Shown here: positions 51,258 through 56,535 of the stretch, one piece after another | How the letters are laid out: every line of letters starts with the position of its first letter | Position numbering within the stretch: the first letter of the stretch is position 1 | Assembly: GCF_014212055.1 (NCBI RefSeq) | Contig: NZ_JACJVO010000048.1 | Coordinates: 1 to 56,535 of the forward strand | Source of the DNA: Cohnella zeiphila | Lineage (GTDB): Bacteria > Bacillota > Bacilli > Paenibacillales > Paenibacillaceae | Direction of reading: 5' to 3' | Length of the DNA stretch: 56,535 nt | Made by a program: the position numbers and the translations under genes | The notes under the pieces: generated by a model | What the model saw: the letters and a program-made list of their open reading frames with translations, nothing else | What the model was told of the DNA's origin: nothing | Databases searched by the model: none

Positions 51258-51997
51258 CCCCCATAACCGCCCGGCGCCATCTTCGGATTGCGCATCAAGT
51301 AGCCCAAGCCGCGGCGGGTCAGGATGATGTCCGGCTTGCTCGGGTCGTCCTCAAGCTTCTCCCGCAGCCGGCGGATCGTCACGTCGACCGTGCGGACGTC
51401 GCCGAAATATTCGAACCCCCACACCGCCTGCAGCAGGTGCTCGCGCGTCATCACCTTGCCGCTGTTGCGCGCCAGGTAATGAACGAGCTCGAATTCGCGG
51501 TGCGTCAAGTCCAGCGGCTGGCCGTTCTTGTACACGACGTACATGTCCGTGTCGATGAACAGGTTGAACATCCTCAGCCCTTGCCGTTCCGGCTCGCCGC
51601 CGGACTCTTCTTCCGCTCGCGGCGCGTCCAGCTTCCGCTGGCGGCGCAGATGCGCCTTGACGCGGGCCAGCAGTTCGCGCGTGCCGAACGGCTTCGTCAC
51701 GTAATCGTCGGCCCCCAGCTCCAGGCCGAGCACCTTGTCCAGCTCCGTGTCCTTCGCCGTCAGCATAATGATCGGCGTGGACAGCCTTCCCCGCACCTCG
51801 CGGCAGACGTCCATGCCGTCCTTGCCCGGCAGCATCAGATCGAGCAGGATGAGATCCGGATCCAGCTCGAACGCGAGGCGGACCGCCGTATCGCCGTCGA
51901 ACGCGCAGACGACCTCGTAGCCTTCCTTCTCCAAATTAAACTTCAGAATATCCGCAATCGGCCGCTCATCGTCGACCACCAATATTTTCCCAGGCAT
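51254..51997 (-). CDS. walR: Essential response regulator WalR
   Basis: A 247-residue OmpR-type regulator. The receiver domain has the DDE acidic triad (VVDDERPIADILKFNLEKEGY), the phosphoacceptor in LILLDLMLPGKDG, and the Lys in VTKPF. The winged-helix domain shows EFELVHYLARNSGKVMTREHLLQAVWG and RTVDVTIRRLREKLEDDPSKP. WalR controls autolysins and cell-wall synthesis genes, including M23 peptidases such as the one upstream. The start ATG 51997 has CAAGGAGGCTTCTTGCA before it. A 63-base gap separates it from the BNR protein gene; no clear promoter was found in it by eye. Confidence 0.96.
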   Translation of the reverse strand: MPGKILVVDDERPIADILKFNLEKEGYEVVCAFDGDTAVRLAFELDPDLILLDLMLPGKDGMDVCREVRGRLSTPIIMLTAKDTELDKVLGLELGADDYVTKPFGTRELLARVKAHLRRQRKLDAPRAEEESGGEPERQGLRMFNLFIDTDMYVVYKNGQPLDLTHREFELVHYLARNSGKVMTREHLLQAVWGFEYFGDVRTVDVTIRRLREKLEDDPSKPDIILTRRGLGYLMRNPKMAPGGYGG

Positions 51998-52060
51998 TGC
52001 AAGAAGCCTCCTTGAGGGGAAGCGATTTAAAATTCTCTTCTATTCTAACATAATGCCCGT

Positions 52061-53128
52061 TCAACGCGAACCGCCGCTATCCTTATTCAAGACAAGCAAG
52101 GCGCTTCTATGCCTTCGATGAGGCTGTTGGCGAATGTATTCTTCCTTCCACTCCAGTTCCATGGCATTCCACGTGATCCCGCTATCCGCCGACCGGTAAA
52201 GCCCGCGGTTGTTCAAGGCATAGAACACGCCCGGTTCGGCAGGGTCGGCTGCCAAATTGGCGACCATCGTTCCTTGCGCCGGCGGAAGCCCCCGTTGGAC
52301 TTTCCGCCAAGGCCGGCTGCCTTGTTTTCGATAGATAACGGAATGGGCTGCCGAATGATCGTAAGCCGCACGGGCATCCTCGGAAGCGGAAACGAGCAGG
52401 ATGTCCGGATCATGGGAGTCGACAGCCATTCCGAACAGATAGCGATGCTCCAAACCGTCGCTGTCGGGCGCCCAGGTATTGCCGCCGTCCAGACTTGCGA
52501 GAACGCTGCGACCGGGAACGGCCACGCCATCGCTGCAGGCCGCATGCACGCGGTTCGGCCTTTTCGGATGGGTGATCAGCGCATGCGCGTCCAGCGGATG
52601 ACCCGGCTCCGTATCGATCCATTCCCCGCCGCTGTCTCTCATCCGGATCAACGCGCCGGCTTCGATGGCGACATAAAGACCGCCTCTCGCCGCATCCTCC
52701 GCGATGGTTCGAACGTTGTGAGTTTCGGGTTTCGGAGGAAAGGACCATTTTGCATAAGAAGAGAGAGAACGGATGTCGCCGCATTCCGTCCACCGGCTTC
52801 CGCCATCCTCCGAGACGTACACCGAACTTAATTCCGTTCCCGCATAGACGACCCCGAACCGGCCGTTCCTTCGCGACGGGCTAACAAAGACGGATGTGAT
52901 CGTGCCGTCGGGAATCCCATCTTGCAACGAGGTCCAATGATCTCCTCCGTCATCGCTAACCCATAGTCCTTGCCCGTCCGTTCCGCAGTACAGCCGATCG
53001 GACGCGAAGGGATCGGCTGCCGCGCAAGTCGGCTGCATGCCCCGCAGCATGTACTGAAGCCGATAAGCGCCGCCAAGATCATCCGCGACAACCAACTCTT
53101 CCGGCATACACAGCAAAAAACGTTTCAT
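52061..53128 (-). CDS. Asp-box (BNR/sortilin-like) beta-propeller protein
   Basis: A 355-residue protein with four Asp-box motifs (SxDxGxxW type): VSDDGGDHW, VSEDGGSRW, SLDGGNTW and SADSGITW, spaced along the chain, which indicates a beta-propeller. No signal peptide or membrane helix is visible, so it appears cytoplasmic. Members of this group include glycosidases, photosystem II assembly HCF136-like proteins and sortilins, and none of these is specifically matched. ATG 53128 (AAGGAGG, seven-base spacing) overlaps the PadR stop by four bases, so it is translationally coupled to that regulator. Its function is not known; a role as ligand sensor or stress marker is inference. Confidence 0.8.
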   Translation of the reverse strand: MKRFLLCMPEELVVADDLGGAYRLQYMLRGMQPTCAAADPFASDRLYCGTDGQGLWVSDDGGDHWTSLQDGIPDGTITSVFVSPSRRNGRFGVVYAGTELSSVYVSEDGGSRWTECGDIRSLSSYAKWSFPPKPETHNVRTIAEDAARGGLYVAIEAGALIRMRDSGGEWIDTEPGHPLDAHALITHPKRPNRVHAACSDGVAVPGRSVLASLDGGNTWAPDSDGLEHRYLFGMAVDSHDPDILLVSASEDARAAYDHSAAHSVIYRKQGSRPWRKVQRGLPPAQGTMVANLAADPAEPGVFYALNNRGLYRSADSGITWNAMELEWKEEYIRQQPHRRHRSALLVLNKDSGGSR

Positions 53129-53670
53129 TCCATTCCCTCCTTGGCCGTTTCGATTCGATCCGCTTCCTTCTCCACCCATTCGATATCGGCGAGGATCATG
53201 TGCTTGCGATGATCCAACATGCGCATCACCTGATAGAGTTGCTTGTCGTCGATCTTTTTGGAAGCTATCATCTCGGATAAAGAGTTGACGTATCTCAGGT
53301 TATTCCGAAGATACTGGATATACTGCCTCAGACAGGCAATCCGGGCTTCCTTGGGAACAAAATGGAGATAGGCGAGCCGAAACTGAAACGTAAGCTCGGC
53401 GTCCGTGTGGTTCTCAATTGGGGAGACGATCAGCGTGTGAAACCGTTCGCGTCCTAGCTCGGTGAGACGATAACTCTTTCGCGCCCTGCCGCCTTCGTTC
53501 TGCTCGCTCTGCGTGATCCACCCGTTCTCCTCAAACCGGGTAAGGAGCGGATATAACGTGCCCGCACTGATCTTTCGGTTCGGTCCTACCGCGTATTGCA
53601 ATCTTTCCTGCAAAACATAACCGTGCTTATCCTCTGCCATCAGTTCGCCAAGGACAAATAAATCATACAT
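53125..53670 (-). CDS. PadR-family transcriptional regulator
   Basis: A 181-residue PadR-type regulator. The winged helix covers residues ~1-75 (LFVLGELMAEDKHGYVLQERLQY, ISAGTLYPLLTRFEENGWIT, GRARKSYRLTELGRERF), and a C-terminal helical dimerisation domain follows (residues ~95-170). The start ATG 53670 follows AAAGGCGG. It is the first gene of a two-gene operon with the Asp-box protein. The palindromes upstream at 53705-53740 are its probable operators, so it likely represses itself. Confidence 0.9.
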   Translation of the reverse strand: MYDLFVLGELMAEDKHGYVLQERLQYAVGPNRKISAGTLYPLLTRFEENGWITQSEQNEGGRARKSYRLTELGRERFHTLIVSPIENHTDAELTFQFRLAYLHFVPKEARIACLRQYIQYLRNNLRYVNSLSEMIASKKIDDKQLYQVMRMLDHRKHMILADIEWVEKEADRIETAKEGME

Positions 53671-53692
53671 TCCGGCACACCGCCTTTCTATA

Positions 53693-53740
53693 TCGATCCG
53701 TTACATCGATTCGATATAAATAATACATCGAATCGATGTA
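53693..53740. promoter_or_regulatory. Probable PadR operators
   Basis: ATCGA-T-TCGAT (53705-53715) and TACATCGA-A-TCGATGTA (53724-53740, a perfect 17-bp palindrome) lie 22 bp apart centre to centre, with a further ATCGAT at 53693-53698. All lie just upstream of padR. Two-turn spacing suits cooperative binding. Confidence 0.7.
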
Positions 53741-53775
53741 TCCTGCAATTGACTCTCGATGTTCACTGCGCCGTT

Positions 53776-53819
53776 AAACGTAAGAGACCGGCAGGGGCCC
53801 CTGCCGGTCTCTTACGTTT
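53776..53819 (-). terminator. Perfect 44-bp palindrome, terminator of the M23 gene
   Basis: AAACGTAAGAGACCGGCAGGGG and its exact reverse complement adjoin without any loop bases. It lies 21 bases beyond the M23 peptidase stop. No long U-run follows on either strand, though TTT ends each arm. Confidence 0.7.
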
Positions 53820-53840
53820 GCTCTTCTGTTCCGCTTAACC

Positions 53841-55388
53841 TTACAAGTAACTCGTCGGATTGCGAAGCTTCCCGTTCAGATGAATCTCGAAATGCAGATG
53901 GATGCCGGTGGCGTCGCCCGTCTCGCCCATAATGCCGAGGACGTCGCCCTTGGAGACGACCTGTCCCTCCTTGACGTTGAAGCTCTTCAAGTGGCCATAC
54001 AGCGTCTCGAACCCGTTGTTATGATTGATAATGATGCAATTGCCATAGCCCGTCTTCTGGCCGACGAATTCGACCGTGCCGTTGTCGGCGGCCATGACGT
54101 TCCGATTGCCGACAATGTCAAGACCTTTGTGCATGCGGCCCCAGCGCGTGCCGTAGTAGCTGGTAATCTTGTGTCCCGATACCGGCCAAGCGAACTTGCC
54201 CGTGCCTTCGCTCGGAATGACCTTGGTCCCCTTCAGAATGATGGTGGAGACAGGCGCCTGCAGCACGGTGGAGGACAATTGCTCTTCCTCGATCATCGTC
54301 CCGTTGCGCTTGAGCAGCCGGTAAGTGACTTGGCGCTTGCCGTTCGTCCCTTCCCGCAGCGTCTTCTGCTGCCCCGCCTTGATGTCGTCGCTTTTGCGGA
54401 TCTCGACGGGCGGGTCGATGACTTCGATCTGGGTCACTTCTTCTTCCGACTGAATGTTTAGCACAGGATTATTCTGGGTAATATCCAGTACATCGCCGAC
54501 TTGGATATAGTCGTCCTGGATCCACGGATTGTTCGCATAGATGACGGAAGTGGGCACCTTCGTCTTCTGGGCGATGCAGCCGATGCAATCGCCGGCCTGC
54601 ACCGTGTATGTCTTCTTGTTCGGATTGCCCGTCGTCAGCTTCTTGTATACGTCTTCCGGATCGCTCAGATCGCTTGCGTTGATCTCGGCCGGAATCGTCT
54701 GCACGTCTTCCTCGAAGCTGACCGACTTGACGACGCGGGACGGCTGGGCTTCCTTCGCCGCGTTGTACGACAGCGCCTGGACCGACAGCTTGGAATTGCT
54801 CTTCTCGGATGAGCCCGGTACGAACTTCTCCTTCACCCGCTCGAGAATGTCGTCCGCGGTCTCCTTGTCCTTGACGATCGCGATCGTCTTCCCGTCCACG
54901 ACCAGTTTGACGCCGACCGCATGCGACGTCAGGGAGCTTTGAAGCGCCGCGAGCGTTGCCTGGTCGTCGGGCTGTTTTTTGTAAGCACTTACAGTCTCGT
55001 ATGTAACCTTATGGTCATCCAGCTCATAATGGACATTCGAGTCTGCTTTCGCCAGCGCTTCCGATTTGGCCTTCACGGCGTCCTCGACCAGCTTCTGGCT
55101 GCTGATCTCCCCGATCGGCTTGCCGTTCAGCATTACTTGGTAGTACGTATTCGTATGGGCTTGAACGTATTGGTTCGTTCCGAAGGCGGCTCCCGCAAGG
55201 ACGACGATAGCGGCGGCCGATAGGATCGCCGGTGTCCGATAGCGGGCAATGCCGGTTTTTGTCGAAACATGGGTCTTTGGTTTGAAGGCGTTTAGTCCTT
55301 TCAAGTACCCTGATCGAACGAGCGAAAGACCTCGACGCAGGACGTTTCGGGTCTTGCCGGTCCGATCCGTATTCTTGAAAACGGCCAT
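53841..55388 (-). CDS. M23 peptidase with LysM and G5 domains
   Basis: A 515-residue exported or membrane-anchored cell-wall hydrolase. An N-terminal helix at ~52-72 (TPAILSAAAIVVLAGAAFGTNQYV) anchors it. A LysM-type module (residues ~255-300) reads YTVQAGDCIGCIAQKTKV and carries an unusual CxxC. A G5 domain follows (VIDPPVEIRKSDDIKAGQQKTLREG), then the M23 domain (residues ~395-515) with HKGLDIVG, GNCIIINHNNGFETLYGHL and HLHFEIHLNGK, giving the zinc ligands. It starts at ATG 55388 with AAGGAGAAGCTC. As the gene before walR it probably belongs to the WalRK regulon. Confidence 0.93.
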   Translation of the reverse strand: MAVFKNTDRTGKTRNVLRRGLSLVRSGYLKGLNAFKPKTHVSTKTGIARYRTPAILSAAAIVVLAGAAFGTNQYVQAHTNTYYQVMLNGKPIGEISSQKLVEDAVKAKSEALAKADSNVHYELDDHKVTYETVSAYKKQPDDQATLAALQSSLTSHAVGVKLVVDGKTIAIVKDKETADDILERVKEKFVPGSSEKSNSKLSVQALSYNAAKEAQPSRVVKSVSFEEDVQTIPAEINASDLSDPEDVYKKLTTGNPNKKTYTVQAGDCIGCIAQKTKVPTSVIYANNPWIQDDYIQVGDVLDITQNNPVLNIQSEEEVTQIEVIDPPVEIRKSDDIKAGQQKTLREGTNGKRQVTYRLLKRNGTMIEEEQLSSTVLQAPVSTIILKGTKVIPSEGTGKFAWPVSGHKITSYYGTRWGRMHKGLDIVGNRNVMAADNGTVEFVGQKTGYGNCIIINHNNGFETLYGHLKSFNVKEGQVVSKGDVLGIMGETGDATGIHLHFEIHLNGKLRNPTSYL

Positions 55389-55516
55389 GAGCTTCTCCTT
55401 TTCGTTCCCGTTTAATAACGTAATTCCGGTTCCGGTCGGAGCCTGTTTTTAACTTTAGCATATCTTTAACGAACCTATCAATAAATCCAAGATGAAGAAT
55501 ATCTCATAAAAAGGAA

Positions 55517-55541
55517 AAAACCGCCGAGTCTCGGCGGTTTT
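55517..55541 (-). terminator. Rho-independent terminator after the Pro/Thr-rich protein gene
   Basis: AAAACCGCCGAG and CTCGGCGGTTTT pair perfectly around one base, and on the minus strand TTTTTTCC follows. Confidence 0.9.
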
Positions 55542-55557
55542 GCTCGAATGGATAGGA

Positions 55558-56343
55558 CTATGGAACTAGCGCATCCGACGTCGGCTGGAGCTTCTCCATC
55601 ACCTGATTGTACTCCTCTTCCGTCAGGACGCCCTTCAGCAGCTTCTGTACCTGGATCAGCTCGTCCGCCGTCAATCCGCCGTCCAAATAAGAGGATAGCT
55701 GCTGCAGCTGATCGGCGTTAAGCTTGGACACCACTTCGGCGAAAAGCTTCTGCCGGTCCGCGTCGCTTAGGGAGCCCGCTTCCCCGGCCGATCCGGCGTT
55801 CCAGACGGGTACCGCGCCATCATCCGTTCCGGAGTCTCCGGCCGCCCCCGCCTCGGTCCCGCTGTCGCCTTGCGGGGCCGGGGAACCTTGGCCCTCCGTT
55901 TCGTCGCCCGTTCCCGAAGAGATGGATCCGGATGCGTCGTCCGAGGCTTGCCCGGTTCCGTCTCCCGAATCCGCGGGAGTCGGGGTCAGGGTCGGCGTAG
56001 GCAAATCCGATGTCCAATCGCTTCCGGCGGAATCGTCGCCCTGCGTCTGACCGCTATCCGGCGTGCCGGACGGCAAAGGCGTCGGCGTCGGCTCGGCCGA
56101 CTCCGATGGCGAGACCGATTCCCCGCTTGCCGACTCGGCGGTTTTGGGCGGCTCGTGCACCCCCCACAGCTTGCCCCAAACGCCGGACAGCGCGAACGGC
56201 TGCACGTCCAGCGGAATATCCATCTCCTGCAAGACCGTCTGTACGTAGCTGTTCACGATGTAGCCGGTGGTCCAGACGCACAAGAAGCTCAGCAATACGG
56301 CGCCGGCCACCAGCCGGGCGGCCCACTCGACCCATTTCCACAT
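55558..56343 (-). CDS. Membrane-anchored Pro/Thr/Ser-rich hypothetical protein
   Basis: A 261-residue protein of no recognised family. A TM helix lies at residues ~10-30 (AARLVAGAVLLSFLCVWTTGYIV). A ~120-residue Pro, Thr, Ser, Gly and Asp-rich linker with PTPTPLP and PTPTLTPTP segments follows, typical of a cell-wall-spanning stalk. A C-terminal helical domain (DADRQKLFAEVVSKLNADQLQQLSSYLDGG and ADELIQVQKLLKGVLTEEEYNQVMEKL) ends it. ATG 56343 was chosen because the earlier codons are not supported by a ribosome site; AGGAGG lies 11 bases upstream. Its position upstream of the M23 peptidase suggests an envelope role. Confidence 0.75.
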   Translation of the reverse strand: MWKWVEWAARLVAGAVLLSFLCVWTTGYIVNSYVQTVLQEMDIPLDVQPFALSGVWGKLWGVHEPPKTAESASGESVSPSESAEPTPTPLPSGTPDSGQTQGDDSAGSDWTSDLPTPTLTPTPADSGDGTGQASDDASGSISSGTGDETEGQGSPAPQGDSGTEAGAAGDSGTDDGAVPVWNAGSAGEAGSLSDADRQKLFAEVVSKLNADQLQQLSSYLDGGLTADELIQVQKLLKGVLTEEEYNQVMEKLQPTSDALVP

Positions 56344-56535
56344 CCTCCGTTGTCCTCCTGACACTCGTTTTCTAGTATCAGTATGGGCAAACCTCTTAGC
56401 TCTCATTCTCTTTACGGCGAAATGAGATATTTCTAAGAGGGCTTCTCCAGACGCGTCGGATCTTTGAAAAAATAAGAGGCGGAATTCCCTTGCGTTGGGA
56501 TCCTGAGCAACAACAGCAAAAACCAGCTAATGTTT
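56344..56535. other. Window end without a supported gene
   Basis: Contains the upstream region of the Pro/Thr-rich protein gene. I see no further gene start, RNA gene or clear promoter in these 192 bases. Confidence 0.5.

Overview
The window is a high-GC chromosomal segment of a Bacillales bacterium, most likely Paenibacillaceae (Paenibacillus or Cohnella type). The main evidence is the minus-strand walR-walK-walH-walI-walJ-htrA series with a CxxH/CxxC protein behind it. An efeUOB (ywbLMN-type) iron operon, a bmrCD-type heterodimeric ABC exporter, a YesM/YesN-type two-component system beside a sugar ABC operon, and Gram-positive ribosome binding sites agree with this. No rRNA, tRNA, CRISPR array or complete insertion sequence was found.

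Layout. 1-7.4 kb: 3'-truncated topB, a DUF421 membrane protein, a decayed MerR gene, YwbE, an ECF41-type sigma factor with DoxX, an HxlR regulator divergent from an old yellow enzyme, then a non-coding block of twelve 52-53 bp repeats and a long imperfect inverted repeat. 7.5-13.7 kb: a DEAD-box helicase with a long RGG-like tail, then efeUOB behind a consensus promoter and a Fur box. 13.8-27.5 kb: a catabolic island with a dipeptide-type ABC transporter operon ending in a nitrilase-family hydrolase, an amidase with a tiny GatC-like partner, two tandem LysR regulators, a cysteine hydrolase and a chemoreceptor overlapping it by four bases. Three promoters in this island share a 22-bp motif (ATGTYA-N9-ACACAAA). 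27.6-29.2 kb: two AT-rich paralogous membrane proteins of unknown function. 29.3-33.5 kb: the bmrCD exporter behind a leader with its own promoter, a 26-codon leader ORF, hairpins and an intrinsic terminator. 33.7-35.9 kb: a TrkA_C membrane protein and a divergent CorA-like protein. 35.9-44.4 kb: a sulfatase with sugar ABC transporter genes and a two-component system. 44.6-56.5 kb: the wal cell-wall regulatory locus with an M23 peptidase, and a PadR regulator plus Asp-box (BNR) protein lying between peptidase and walR.

How the genes work together. The 13.8-27.5 kb island reads as a sense-import-hydrolyse unit for a small amide, nitrile or carbamoyl compound: chemotaxis toward it, ABC uptake, and three different C-N hydrolases, probably controlled by the LysR pair. 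The 36-44 kb unit reads as sensing, import and desulfation of a sulfated sugar. The bmrCD leader reads as a ribosome-sensing attenuator. The wal locus is the core envelope-homeostasis system. The strongest candidates for something undescribed are the shared-operator hydrolase/chemoreceptor regulon with its mini-GatC protein, the bmrCD leader in this lineage, the 52-bp hairpin repeat array, and the TrkA_C/CorA-like pair.
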